Source: Parasponia andersonii
Taxonomy: Eukaryota; Streptophyta; Magnoliopsida; Rosales; Cannabaceae
DNA: 64,000 nucleotides
NCBI GenBank assembly: GCA_002914805.1
Contig: JXTB01000080.1
Span: 894,173-958,172 of the forward strand
Direction: 5' to 3'
In this document: piece by piece, positions 1 through 12,300 of the stretch
Layout of the letters: every line of letters starts with the position of its first letter
Numbering within the stretch: position 1 is the first letter of the stretch
Position numbers and translations under genes: made by a program
The notes under the pieces: generated by a model
Seen by the model: the letters and a program-made list of their open reading frames with translations, nothing else
Database searches by the model: none
Told to the model about the DNA's origin: nothing

Positions 1-129
1 TTTTCTCACGTAATAAAATTTAACATTAAAATAATACTACGTACATAATTTCAAGTATTTGTGAATGTAAACTTAATAAAATTCGATACTAAGTATATAG
101 TACTTCTACTAATATTACAAGTCTAAAGA

Positions 130-578
130 TTTCTAGGAGGTGACAGTACCGGAGTCATAAATAACCCAGTATAGGTGAGGTTGACACCGAATTCTAAACA
201 ATAGATATAATAGAGTCAGATTCAAAACTATTGTAAAGGCACAGGTGTGCCTAAGAAGAAATCACTCCGGATTGTACAAGGGGCCAGTCAAGCCCATAAT
301 CTTGATTCAATAATAAAAAGCTCTAAGCAAGTTGAGGAGAGCTGGGGATGTAGGCAAACCGTCGTGTTTGTCAAATCTCGTAAAAATAACATTTACATCT
401 CTCTATCCCTATCTCCTTAATTTATTTACTTTGATATTGTGCTTATTTATTTGCTATTTTTACTTGCCCCATTCATTATTTACTCAATCTTGTTACTTTA
501 TTCAAAAAGTTTGTAAAAGTCTTAAAATCCCAATTCACCTCCCACCCTCATCTTGGGTTAGCTATTCTTGGGACAACA
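130..578 (+). mobile_element. 3' part of a copia-type LTR (fragment)
   Basis: This stretch matches the last part of the probable solo LTR at 23025-24739. The shared words run in the same order: the 'gtgtgcctaa' block, 'cactccg', 'aagcccataatcttgat', 'gggga/gaacataggcaaaccgtc', then a T-rich tail and a final 'caaca'. It ends at about 578 in CA. No primer-binding site follows, so it is a fragment or solo LTR and not the start of an element. The outer start is uncertain because the first 130 bases of the window are diverged AT-rich DNA. It carries no coding sequence. Confidence 0.55.
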
Positions 579-3213
579 TATAATACATTGTGGCAACCGA
601 AAAAGTGGGAGTCTTTTATTATATTAGTCAATTGGTATTTATAATATTTTATGCTTTACTAATTTGTTTAATCTCTTAGTATGACCTCTTGGAGTAGGAG
701 AAGTCTAAACTACGTTAAAAATATATCGTATTCATTCTTTATTTTCTTGTTGTTGCAACATAAGTACTCATTGTTATAATAACTTTTCATATATGTGTTA
801 AAATATAATTAATTAGTTATTAACTTAATCAATTAATTATTTATTTAGTAATATACATAAAAATAGATTTTTCAATTATTCACTTAGATCAACATCTATG
901 AAGTTCTTAATCTATCCTGATCTAGATATACAGTGATTTTAGTTTTTATTAGTATTTTCTCTTTTACTTGTATGATAGTCATTCAGATTTGTAGTATTTA
1001 TGGTTCAGATTTAGAGAACTTGTTATTATTGAAGACCAAATTTTGTAAGAACTCCTCCGGTGAATCAATCAGAAGTGACTTTCGAATATTAAAGAATCAA
1101 AACGAGCTATTGAAGAATCCTACATCATTTATAGAGTTTTTCTCTAAGATTGTTGATAAAAATTGCATTTACTTCGAGTTCTTTGAAAGTTTTTGTCTTT
1201 AAATATATAAATCAATTTTCTTATTCTGATTGTACCAGGTTCTATATAACCAAATCTAGTATTATAGCCCTTACTTAAGTTTAATGAAATCAATTCTTTC
1301 AATTATTTTCAAATAATAAATAAAGTTTTTAACTCTCAATTAATACACTTTTTAATGTTCAGTCGATTATAGCAGTAATTTACTACTTACTGAATAACAT
1401 GAACTAAAAAAATATATAATGCTTAGGATAGTTTTATCAATTGAAGAAAATAAAAATATTATTTAATCCAAACTTTAAAGTAACTGAACAAAAATAGGAA
1501 ATGGGCGTGGATTGTTCTAATTTGGGTTAATTTAACTTTTTTAGTTCACTTTTTTAAAATGAGATTTTTGATACGCTCTAAGTAAGAAAATGTCTAAAAT
1601 ACCATTAACAGCAAAAGAGTGATTGCCATGTGAGTGATAGAGAGAGAAAGAGAACGAAAGAGGGCAAAAAGTTAGGATATTTACTTGAAAAACAAAATTA
1701 TTTGATGAACTCCTTTAAATTTAGGAAAATATACCCTTGAATTTGAGACATAGATGGAGATCTCACCATTGAAGCCCTCTATTTTTTCTTGAAATTTGTC
1801 GAGGGAAAAAGAGAGGGAGTGGAGGGAGAAAGAAGTAAATGACAAATCACCGGAGGAGAAAGAAGAGGACAATTTTGGAACTGCAAACATTAAAGAGATC
1901 CTCTGCTATAGCATCAAGTCCAGGGCCTTTTGCAATTGGGTCCACTGTTTAAACTCGAAGTCGTTCTATCACTATTCAACGGCCTTAATTTGTTCACCCA
2001 TTCAGTGAGGGAAAATGTTAGACAGTTCCTATAATTTAAAAAAAAAAAAAACTCTATTACAATAGTGCTAAAATCGCAGTAAATTATTTACAGTAATATA
2101 CCCTGTGAATAGGAAATTTATTTGCAGATGATGTCTCATCATGAGCAGTCCAATATGGCGTCTCCCTTTTAGTGGGCCGCATTAGAGGAATTTCTTTATC
2201 AGTTTTTTTATTTTTTTTAAATGCTTGAACAAGAAGGAAAGACCGAACAATTGAATAATTGCATATAAAATTAACACATTTTCTTGTGTGCTTTGTCTTT
2301 TGACGCTTCAAGGTCTTATTTTATTCTGATTAACAATGATTGTGCTTGGAGTCCAAGATTCCAAGTAAATAGTACAACTATTAATGTAACATCTAACTTG
2401 CTAAATTTGGAGTAAGTATCTACTATCTAGTACGTGTAATATGTATTCCTTTAAATAAAGTGCCTAAGCCATATGGTTATTCTTTTCAATCTACTTTTTT
2501 TCTATTCTTTATATAGTTTATGTGAAAGAATGTTACAGAAGGCTCAACGGTCGACACGCAATGCCATCAGAACAAAATTAGATCATAAATTATCTGGCGG
2601 CTGATCTAATATTAATATTGTATTCGAAAATGGCTGGGGAGGCAGGAGGCGGAATATTAAACCAAATATATTAATTGTACTATTGTAGGGACAATAAAAC
2701 TTTATCCAATGAATGAGTATTTTGCCCTTTGAAAAGAAAAAGGTGATTGGATCTTTTGTCCTAATCTTTAAAGAAAAATATTTGGATAACGCTAGATATA
2801 TAGCAAATTGGGCTGCTAAATAATTAAAGAGCCACCCTACATCGGACAACAACAATTTTGTGGGATCCCTTTTTAAGTTTTTGTCACCTAATAAGGGTGC
2901 TCTCCTGCTCTTAGATTTGATTTTCCTCTCTTTGTTCCCAGGTTCCTAGTAACACCATTCAAAGAAGAATATGACAAGTACATATTATACAGTGATATAT
3001 CTATCGTTTCGTGGTTTCTCTTGTAGATATTACAGGGGAGATAAGGTACTCCCAGTGTCCATTACCAGCCCTTCTCTGAAACTTGTTCATAAAGGTGAAT
3101 CTATAACAATTGAAATTGATGGAGATATTACCAAGAACGCGTTTCTCTATGTCAATCTTCATTAACCAAATGTGTCATTTTGTCATAAAATGATGCGCTT
3201 TGGATGCATTTGG
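579..3213. other. AT-rich intergenic stretch
   Basis: About 2.6 kb of low-GC DNA with homopolymer runs. Several short open frames occur (around 933-1202, 1796-2008 and 2583-2855), but none shows a recognisable domain, codon bias or paired splice sites. A frame at 2971-3165 looks slightly more protein-like, but its upstream extension is closed and no family is recognised. I see no convincing gene here. Confidence 0.5.
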
Positions 3214-3497
3214 TGTTAGAGTTCATGACTCGAATTTTATTTGTGCTGGCCTGAAAACTTCGCGGTGCGACATATGTGGCATTCTTGTAATTGGGAGAAA
3301 TTTTGAGATCTGTGGTGGAAGCGGAGGGTATATATTTTAGGCTCGGTCGTGTAAAACATATCTTCTGTACCTTATTTTTGACATAGTGAAATTTTCTCCT
3401 CTGCCAATGATTTTTCCCGATTAGGGTTTTTCACTTAAATCTGTGTGTTCTTGTTTTTCATATGTTTTTGTCAATTATCGTTTAGTAATTCTTAACA
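3214..3497 (+). repeat. 5' LTR of the Tork-like copia element
   Basis: A 284-bp repeat that starts TGTTAGAG and ends TTAACA, the canonical TG...CA ends. It is followed after three bases by TGGTATCAGAGC, the plant copia primer site. Its first 115 bases recur at 7620-7734. Confidence 0.9.
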
Positions 3498-3500
3498 AAC

Positions 3501-3512
3501 TGGTATCAGAGC
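3501..3512 (+). other. Primer-binding site of the Tork-like copia element
   Basis: TGGTATCAGAGC, complementary to the 3' end of plant initiator methionine tRNA. It lies directly after the 5' LTR and just before the gag start at about 3525. Confidence 0.9.
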
Positions 3513-3524
3513 TTTAATCCAGGT

Positions 3525-6500
3525 TTGATTACGATAATGGCAACCATGAACTATGATATTCCACTTTTGGATCGCAACATCAGATTTTCGTTATGGCAGG
3601 TTAAGATGCGGGCGGTCCTTGCGCAGTTGGATTTAGATGATGTACTGTTAGGGATTAATGCGATGCCTTCATCGTTATCAATGGAGGAAAAGCAGCGAAG
3701 GGATCGAAAAGCCCTATCTCAGATTCAACTGCATCTATCGAATCAGATATTACAAGACGTTTTGAATGAGAAAACTGATGCGGCTTTGTGATTGAAATTA
3801 GAGCAGCTGTGCATGATGAAAAGTCTAACCAATAAGCTGCATCAGAAGTAGCGATTGTATTCTCATCGTATGGCAGAAGGTATGTCTCTAGAAGAGCACA
3901 TAAATGTCTTTAAGGAAATTGTTTTTGATTTGGAAGCTTTGGAGGTTAAATATGAGTCTGAGGATTTAGCGTTGATTTTATTGTGTTCGTTACCCCCTTC
4001 ATATACGCCTTTTAGAGATACTATTTTATATAGTCGTGAATCCCTTATTCTGAGCGTGGCTTATGATTCTCTGCTCTCTAAGGAGAAGATGGATCAGATT
4101 GTTACAGGGACTGAGACTCAGGCAGAGGGTCTCGTTGCTAGAGGTAGAATGCAGGAGAGGAATTTTGGGAGTGATAATAGAGGCAGATCAAAATCTAGAA
4201 ATAAAAGTAAAACTTGCAATTATTGCAAGAAAAAGGGCCACATCAAATCTGAATGCTATAAGCTTCAAAACAAGAATAAGAAGGCTGCTCCTAATTATAA
4301 GGGAAAATAAACTGAAAATACCGGTGAAGCCAGTGTTGCTGAAGATGATATCAGCGATGGAGAACTCTTATTATTTCTGATGGCGATTCTAAACCATATG
4401 ATGACTGGATTCTCGATTCTGGTTGCACGTTTCATATGTGTCCTAATAGGGATTGGTTTTCGACATATGAAACAGTAGCCAAATGTGTTGTGTTGATGGG
4501 AAATAATGCACCTTGTAAAGTTACTGGTGTTGGAACAGTCAAAATTAAGATGTTTGATGGAGTTGTCAGGACTCTCAGTAGTGTGAGACATGTTCCAGAT
4601 TTAAAGAGAAATCTGATCTCTTTGAGTACTCTTGATTCAAAAGGGTACAAGTACACTGGTGAAGATGGAGTTCTGAAGGTTTCCAGAGGAGCTCTTGTCG
4701 TGATGAAGGGCCAAAAAAGATCTGCCGAATTATATGTCTTGTTGGGTTCTACAGTTACCAGTGAAGCAGCTATTTCTACTCCTTTGTTGTCAGATGATGA
4801 AGTCACTAGACTTTGGCATATGCGTCTTAGGCATATGAGTGAGAATGGCATGGCTGAATTGAGCAAAAGAGGACTTCTTGATGGGCAGAGTACTAGTAAA
4901 CTGACGTTCTGTGAGCATTGCATTTTTGGGAAGCAGAAGAGAGTCAGATTTACAAAAGGTATCCACAACACAAAGGGAGCACTTGATTTTATACATTCTA
5001 ATCTCTGGGGCCCATCTAGTGTACCTTCTAAAGGAGGTGCTAGATATTTGCTGACGATTATCGATGATTTCTCCAGAAAGCTTTGGATGTTTTTCCTGAA
5101 GCATAAGAATGATGTGTTACCTACATTTAAGGAGTGGAAGACTATGATCGAGAAGCAGACAGGGAAGCAAATCAAACGTCTCCGCACTGATAATGGCTTG
5201 GAGTTTTGTTCTGATGAGTTTAATGTTTTTTTGCAAATCAGAAGGAATCGTGAGGCATTTAACAGTTTGCCGTACTCCGCAACAAAACGGTGTGGCAGAG
5301 CATATGAATAGGACTTTGACGGAGAGAGTACGTTGCATGCTCTCCAATGCTCATTTACCTAAGTCTTTTTGGGCAGAAGCTGCCTCTACAGCCTATTTTC
5401 TGATTAATCGATCTCCCTCAACTGCTATTGAGAAAAAGACTCTAAAATAGGTATGGTCTGATACTCCTGCTAATTATTCTGATTTAAAGATATTTGGGTG
5501 TCCTGCATATACTCATGTTGATAATGGAAAGTTAGAACCAAGATCTACGAAGTGCATCTTTCTAGAAGATCTATGAAGTGCATCTTTCTAGGCTATAAGG
5601 CTGGTGTTAAAGGATATAAGTTATGGTATCCAGAAACTCAGAAGATTATAATGAGTAGAGATGTTATTTTTGATGAATCTGCTATGCTTCGTGATTTGTC
5701 TCTTAGAGATTCTAGTAGTAAACATCAGCAGAAATCAAAAACTCAGGTGGAGCTTGAGATTGGGTTAGAATCTACACCATCATCTACATCTCAGTCAGTT
5801 TCCTCTACACCACTATCGCCACCACCAACGTCACCACAATATTCTATTGCTAAAGACAGGCCTAAAAGAGACATTAGACCTCCACAAAGGTATGCTGAGG
5901 CCGATCTAGTTGCCTATGCTTTGAATGTGGCTGAAGGTATAGATTATAGTGAAGAACCTTCTACCTATGCAGAGGCAGTTAGTTATAATGACTCTGGGAA
6001 ATGGATGATTGCCATGCAAGAGGAGATAGAATCACTTCATAAGAATGACACATGGGACTTGGTGAAACTACCTAGAGATAAGAAAGCTGTTCGCTGTAAA
6101 TGGGTTTACAAAAGGAAAGAAAGAACACCAGGAATTGAAGAATCTAGGTATAAGGCAGGACTAGTTGCAAAGGGCTACAGTCAAGTTCCAGGCGTAAACG
6201 TTACAGATGTGTTTTCTCTAGTTGTAAAGCATAGTTCAATTCGAGCTTTACTTGGTATTGTGGCTATGCATGATCTTGAGCTTGAGCAGTTAGATGTGAA
6301 GACGACATTCTTACATGGAGAACTTGAAGAAAACATCTACATGGATCAACCAGAGGGTTTTGTAGACTTAGGAAAGGAAGACTATATGTACTTATTGAAG
6401 AAGTCTCTGTATGGCCTGAAAAAGTCACCCAGACAGTGGTATAAGAGGTTTGATTCATTTATGACCACTCATGATTTCAAGAGAAGCAGCTATGATAGTT

Positions 6501-7526
6501 ATGTCTACTTTAAGAAGAGTGCTGATGGGTCTTTTATATATCTACTCTTATACGTCGATGACATGTTGATAGCAGCCAAGGATAAAGAAGAGATTAGAAA
6601 GGTCAAAAATCAGCTTAGTAAATCAGCTTAGTAAGGAGTTTGAGATGAAAGATTTAGGAGAAGCAAAGAAGATACTTGGAATGGAGATTCGGAGAAATAG
6701 AAAGGCAGGTAAATTGTACCTAAGTCAAAAAGGGTATATTGAGAAAGTTCTGTACAGATTTAATATGCAGAATGCTAAACCTGTTAGTACTCCATTAGTG
6801 GCTCATTTCAGATTTTCATCTATTTTATCTCCAAAATCAGATGATGAGATTGATTATATGTCTCGAGTTCCATATTCTAGTGCTATGGGATCTCTCATGT
6901 ATGCTATGGTTTGTTCTCGTCCAGATTTATCATATGCAGTCAGTGCTGTTAGTAGATACATGGCGAATCCTGGTAAAGAACATTGGAAAGCAGTTCAGTG
7001 GATTTTTAGATACTTACATGGCTCTACTAATGCTTGTTTGCAATTTGGGAGAACTAGAAGTGGAGTCGTTGGATATGTTGATTCTGATTTTACTGGAGAC
7101 CTTGATAAAAGAAGATCTCTCACTGGGTATATTTTCACCATTGGTGACTGTGCTATCAGTTGGAAAGCTACCTTACAAACTACAGTTGCATTGTCTACTA
7201 CTGAGGCCGAATACATGGCTAATACTGAAGCGTGTAAGGAAGCTATTTGGTTGAAGGGACTATTTAGTGAACTCAGTGAAGACTTACAATTGACCACAAT
7301 CTTTTGTGACAGTCAGAGTGCTATTTTTCTCTCAAAAGATCAGATGTTTCATAAGAGGACCAAACACATTGATGTGCGGTATCATTTTGTTCATGATATT
7401 ATTGCTCGAGGTGATATAATTGTGAGCCAAGTTAGTACTCATGATAATTCTGCTGATATGATGACTAAGACACTTCCTGGAGACAAGTTTAAGCATTGCT
7501 TAGACTTGGTTGGTGTTACTTACTGA
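3525..7526 (+). pseudogene. gag-pol region of the Tork-like copia element (broken)
   Basis: The region encodes a capsid-like gag ending in a CCHC knuckle (CNYCKKKGHIKSEC, about 4215-4256). It continues with a protease ([11 protein letters not shown], around 4410), integrase with the GAG_pre zinc-binding front, reverse transcriptase ([12 protein letters not shown] near 6550), and copia RNase H ending around 7526. In the living family these drive reverse transcription and integration. The reading frame is interrupted a handful of times, so it is treated as a fossil. Confidence 0.9.
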
Positions 7527-7619
7527 GTTTTGCCTTCTTTGTGGAAGAGGTGGAGAATATGTTTTTTTTGTCAAAGATTAGAGTTATTCTTTAATTGGAA
7601 TTCGTGTCAAGGTGGAGAT

Positions 7620-7734
7620 TGTTAGAGTTCGTGTCTCGAATTCTATTTGTGGTGGCCTGAAAACTTTACGGTGCGACATATGTGGCATTCTTGTAATTGG
7701 AAGAAATTTTGAGATCTGTGATAGAAGCGGAGGG
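7620..7734 (+). repeat. Truncated 3' LTR of the Tork-like copia element
   Basis: The first 115 bases of the LTR are present, from TGTTAGAG to GCGGAGGG. They match 3214-3328 with about nine differences by eye. The remaining 170 or so bases are absent, and a telomere-type repeat begins exactly where the match stops. Confidence 0.9.
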
Positions 7735-7756
7735 TTTAGGGTTTAGGGTTTAGGGG
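7731..7756 (+). repeat. Short interstitial telomere-type repeat, (TTTAGGG)3
   Basis: AGGG followed by three perfect TTTAGGG units (7735-7755) and one more G. TTTAGGG is the common plant telomere repeat. The run sits at the break point of the 3' LTR. It may be a repair scar with telomere repeat addition or templated filler. A chance continuation from the GGAGGG end of the LTR segment is possible but less likely for three perfect units. Confidence 0.8.
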
Positions 7757-8814
7757 ATGGAACACATTTTCCTATGTTCCCCCTCTCTCCCAACCCCTCA
7801 TCCCCAAAGAAAATTTTACTAGTAAGGATAAATCTTAGTAAGGGATTTTTTTTTTTTGGATTTTATACATGTATTTCGGTTGTCCTAATTTTTCTTTTAT
7901 ATAAACATTATTAGGCTGCTAAATTTAGGTAAGTGAGATTAGAAAGAATTTACAAAATTTTAAGAGGCGTGAGTTATGAGATTTCTTATTTTCTCTCTTT
8001 TTCATCATAGTAAAACCTTGAAGAAGCAAAAAGCAGAAACCTTATATATGTTTGCTTGCTTTTAGTTTTCTTTATTTCTCTTGATGGTCAAGGATTAGAA
8101 CGCGTTAATCCACAATAATAAATAAAATTAAACTATCATTTATTCTTTAATCTCTCATTCAATTATGTGGTCAACTTTTGTCAATATTCGTATCATAAAT
8201 AACCATCTAGATAATGACAATAGTAATCAGAAGAAGTAACATATCCATAAGTTGTTTGTATTTATAGTTTAAGCCAAACTTAGTTTTTACGCTTAAAATA
8301 TATTTTGTGCCATTACTTTCAAAAATTGCTATTCCAATTCTTTTTATTTTAAGAAAAAAAGACAAAAGAAGTACACAATGGAGACTTTGGTTTTGAGGAG
8401 GGAAAGAAATAAAGAACAAGTAACCTAAACATTAAATGGGCGTAATAAAATTTGGAAACACAAATAAAAGAAAAGGCAAGTAACTTAAATGTTAAATGGT
8501 AGGGGAAACAAAATTTCGAAAACACAAATAAATGTATATGAAAAAGATTGAGTGGGAGCATGGGCTTATCTGAGAAATTAAATAAAATTTAGGGAGTAAA
8601 AATCAAAATTGAGAAAAATTAAGTTGGGGTGCTGGCTTGCACTCGCTTTTGTCTCCAACAATTGCTGACTGCATGACCTTGTTGGTTATTGAAACCTAGG
8701 TTGATTGATGCATATTCAATGATGGAAACCTGATTTCAATCCTTTCTATCAAAAGACACCTAATTCACAAGTTTTGGGTTGGCCTTTCTGAGCTGCCATA
8801 GGAGTAGTAGCACT
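7757..8814. other. AT-rich intergenic stretch
   Basis: About 1 kb between two copia elements. It has short A/T runs and two near-repeats around 8400-8530 (a 'caagtaac-taaa-gttaaatgg' phrase occurs twice about 60 bp apart). No gene, RNA or clear transposon end was recognised. Confidence 0.5.
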
Positions 8815-9303
8815 TGTTAGGAAATTCTATTTCCTATATTGGGCTACATATTTTAAACAATTATATTAGGCTACATTATTCTTAAGCTGACCCAATAAGT
8901 GATTTAATTAAGGCTGAGTGAGAATATCTAATTGGGTATAGATACTAATGTGGATACCCTATTAGTCACCCCATTAGTTTGATGGATACCCAATATGAAC
9001 TATTTAAAGAACCTATTAAGGTTATAGTCTATGCAGCCAAATATTACGTAGGCTCAATTCCCTATAACCTACCATCCGTTATAGAGAACTTCATTTGAGT
9101 GACATTAGGCTTTAGGTTACAGAAGATCAATACCCTTAAGATATTATTTCTTTTTCACACTTCTGCCTTCAGTTTTTCTATCTCTAATCCTCTACAGATT
9201 AGTCATAGAATCATATATATTCAAAAAATTCTAACCTGTCAATTTAGTACGAATGATTTAGGATTTCTATTTGGTTTATTTGTAATCTTAACATCATCCA
9301 ACA
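8815..9303 (+). repeat. 5' LTR of copia family A, copy 1
   Basis: Starts TGTTAGGAAATTC and ends CATCCAACA, directly before AGTGGTATCAAAGC. Homologous LTR sequence occurs at 21206-21525, 21864-22016, and on the minus strand at 59453-59879, which defines a family within this window. Confidence 0.85.
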
Positions 9304-9305
9304 AG

Positions 9306-9317
9306 TGGTATCAAAGC
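9306..9317 (+). other. Primer-binding site, copia family A copy 1
   Basis: TGGTATCAAAGC sits two bases after the LTR end. It is one mismatch from the initiator-Met tRNA complement TGGTATCAGAGC. Confidence 0.8.
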
Positions 9318-12300
9318 ATATTTTCATGTTAAATTGATTAGGTTAATAATGTATGGCACTAATTGTGATAATCTATGCCTATTTGGTTTTCTAGATTTTG
9401 GACTATTCATATATGATCTATGATTTTTCATGATATATTGAATATTTTGATGTTTTAGGGTTTTTTTTTTTTGGGGTTTTAGGGTTATTAATTGTCATTA
9501 TTAAGGCTTAAAATTTCTGATTTGAGGTATTTTGGTGTTTTGGATGATTTTCGGATCAGAAAATTTTTCGAGAAAATCGACCTAGCACCGCAGCACTACA
9601 TGTGCAGCACTGTAGTGTTTGCAATGCAGGCTCATGTTCTGGGTTTAACCGGAACACTAAGCGCCACAACACCAGCTTAGTAGCACTGCAGGGCTGACCT
9701 CTCAAGTACAAGGGTTAGTTTTTGACCTAATTTCAGTTTTTTGGTAAGCTGCATTGGCTCCGCCTGCTAAGGCCCAAAAGAAGTAAGGTGAGCAAGGTTG
9801 TTTCTTTTGTGGAAAAGGTGGATACTTAAAGAAGGAATGTGCTAAGTACAAAACTTGATATGTTAAGAAAGGTAAGCTTCTCATTTATATTTGTTCTGAA
9901 GTTAATTTAACTTCTGTACCTAAGGACACTTGGTGAGTGGATTCTAGTACTATTACTTAAGTAAGTATTTTCATGTAGAGTTGCCTGTGGAGCCGAAAGC
10001 CAAGTGATGCTGAAAGAGTCATCTAAGTGGGTGACGACCAAATAGCTTAGGTGGAGGCTATAGGGTATTTTAGGTTGTTTTTGAATTCTGGGAAATATTT
10101 AGATTTATATGAGACTTTTGTGGTATTATCTTTAAGGCAGAATTTGGTTTTTATTTCTATATTGAACAAATCTAGATTTACTTGTTCTTTCAGAATTAAT
10201 TTATTTAGTCTTATACGTGATTCAATTGTTATTTGTACCAATTTTGCTTAATGATAACTTATATATATTAAATACCCAACCCTTTGTTAATGAAATTTTA
10301 CATGTTAATTCAAGAGGTACAAAATAAAAATACTAATGAGGACTCATCGTTGCTATAGCATAGATTCTTAGGATACATTTTTAAACAAAGAATTGAACAT
10401 TTTGTGAATGATGGAATCCTTGGTCCCCTTGATGTAGTAGACTTTAAAGTTTGCGTTAAGTGTATAAAGGGGAAGTAGACAAACGTTAGGAAGTTAGGTA
10501 CCAATAGAAGCTCTAGCATCTTAGAATTGATACATACGAATATTTGTGGTCTAGTCCCTACGGAGTTTTGAAATGGATAACAGTACTTTATCATGTTTAT
10601 AGATGATTATTCTCACTATAGGTATATATACTTGATTTATGAGAAGTCACAATCACTGGATTATTTATGGCTTATAAATTTTAGGTCGAAAATCAACTTG
10701 ATAAGAAAATTAAGGCTATTAAATATGATCATGGTGGTGAGTACTACAGTCAGTATGATGGATCAGGTGAGCAACATCCAGGGCCCTTTGCTAAGTATTT
10801 GGAAGAGCACATCATCATCCTGCAATATACTATACCTAGGAAACCCAGCATGAATGGTATTGCTAAGCAATGTAATAGGACACTAAAGGATATTGTAAGG
10901 AGTATAATCAGTCATTCCATCTTACTAGATTCATTATGGGAAGACGCACTCAAAACTATAACTTATATCCTAAATATAGTACTAAGCAAAGCAATAGCAA
11001 AAACCCCTTATGAACTCTGGACTAGGTGAAAGCCCAGTATAAATTATTTACATATATGGGGTTCTCTAACTGAGGCAAGGCCTTATAGGCTGAATGAAAA
11101 GAAATTGGACTCAAGAACTGTAAGATGCTATTTTGTTAGGTATTCTGAAAGATCTAGAAGCTATAAGTTTTATTATCAATAGTAAAGTCTTTCTTTGAGA
11201 TCGGAAATGCCAAATTTCTTGAGGATAGTAAGTATGGGAGGGAAGATATTGTCTTTGAAGAAGAATTTGTTTCTGTTCATATGGTTGCCATTAACAATGG
11301 ACAGGACACTCAAGATTATGTTCCTAACAATACCATTATTCAAGATGCAATTGCTCTAGTTCAAGACAATATTCAGGAGGTTCTTGTCCCAGTTGAAGTA
11401 AATGCTCCTGTAGAGCAAACTCAATAACCTCAAGGACTAGTGCCTTTAAAGAGGTCTTCTAGAAAAAAGGAGAAGTGCGATTCTGGATGATTATATTGTA
11501 TATAGCCAAGAATATGAGTTTGACATTAGGATAGTAGAAAATGATCCAATCAACTTCACACAAGTCAAACAAAGTTCCAATTTTCAAAAGTGGATTAATG
11601 CCACGAATAAAGAAATGAAGTCTATGAGAGACAATGATGTTTGGGATCTCGTCAAATTCCGTGAAGGTTCGAAACCCATTGATTGTAAATGGATATTTAA
11701 AATCAAACGGGATTCAAAAGGCAATGTTGAAAGAAATAAGGAATGTTTAATCGCTAAAAACTTCACTCAGAAAAGAGCATTGACTTTAAAGAGACCTTTT
11801 ATCTGGTTGCTTCGAAGGACTCCTTTAAAGTTATTATGGCACTTATGGCTTATTATGACCTTAAGCTTCATCAGAAGGATGTTAAGATAGTGGTTCTCAA
11901 TGGTGATATTGATGAGATAATTTATATGGTGCAACTAGAAAATTTTGTATTGAGAGATCTAAAGTCTATGGTCTGCAAACTCGAGAAGTTCATCTATGGT
12001 CTCAGGCAGGTTTTCTGTTAATGGTATCATAAATTTTGTGAGGTACTTCTCTCATTCAGTTTTCAAGTGAATCCTATTGATGATTGTGTATATCATAAGT
12101 TCAATAGGAGTAAATTTATCTTCCTAGTATTTTATATTGATGACATACTATTGGTAAGTAGTGATATAGGTTTACTGTACAACAACAAGAGATTTTTTGT
12201 GAAGAATTTCGAAATGAAAGATCTTGGAGTCGCTTCTTTTTTATTAGGTATACAAATATACTAAGATCACTCTCGGGGTATCCTTAGGTTGTCATAAAAG

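Larger units (their letters stand above)
3214..7734 (+). mobile_element. Ty1/copia retrotransposon, Tork/Tnt1-like (fossil)
   Basis: The 5' LTR is 3214-3497 and the initiator-Met tRNA type primer site is 3501-3512. One gag-pol region runs on the plus strand, and a partial 3' LTR starts at 7620. Part order is typical of copia: gag with a UBN2-like region and CCHC knuckle (about 3530-4310), protease (about 4390-4700), integrase with its zinc-binding front (about 4780-5450), reverse transcriptase with YVDDM (about 5950-6700), and RNase H (about 6990-7500). The resemblance to Tnt1-94-type Pol suggests the Tork lineage. The shared 115 LTR bases differ at about 9 sites by eye, so it is an old insertion. 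The copy is broken by a handful of lesions and lacks most of its 3' LTR. Confidence 0.93.

Noticed and set aside
933-1202. 89-codon open frame on the plus strand
   Set aside because: AT-rich, no recognised domain, and no splice or promoter context; likely chance.
2971-3165. 64-codon frame with a protein-like GDKVLPVSITSP stretch, just upstream of the copia insertion
   Set aside because: Upstream extension is closed, no acceptor fits the frame well, and I recognise no family. It could be a gene relic, but the support is too thin to call.
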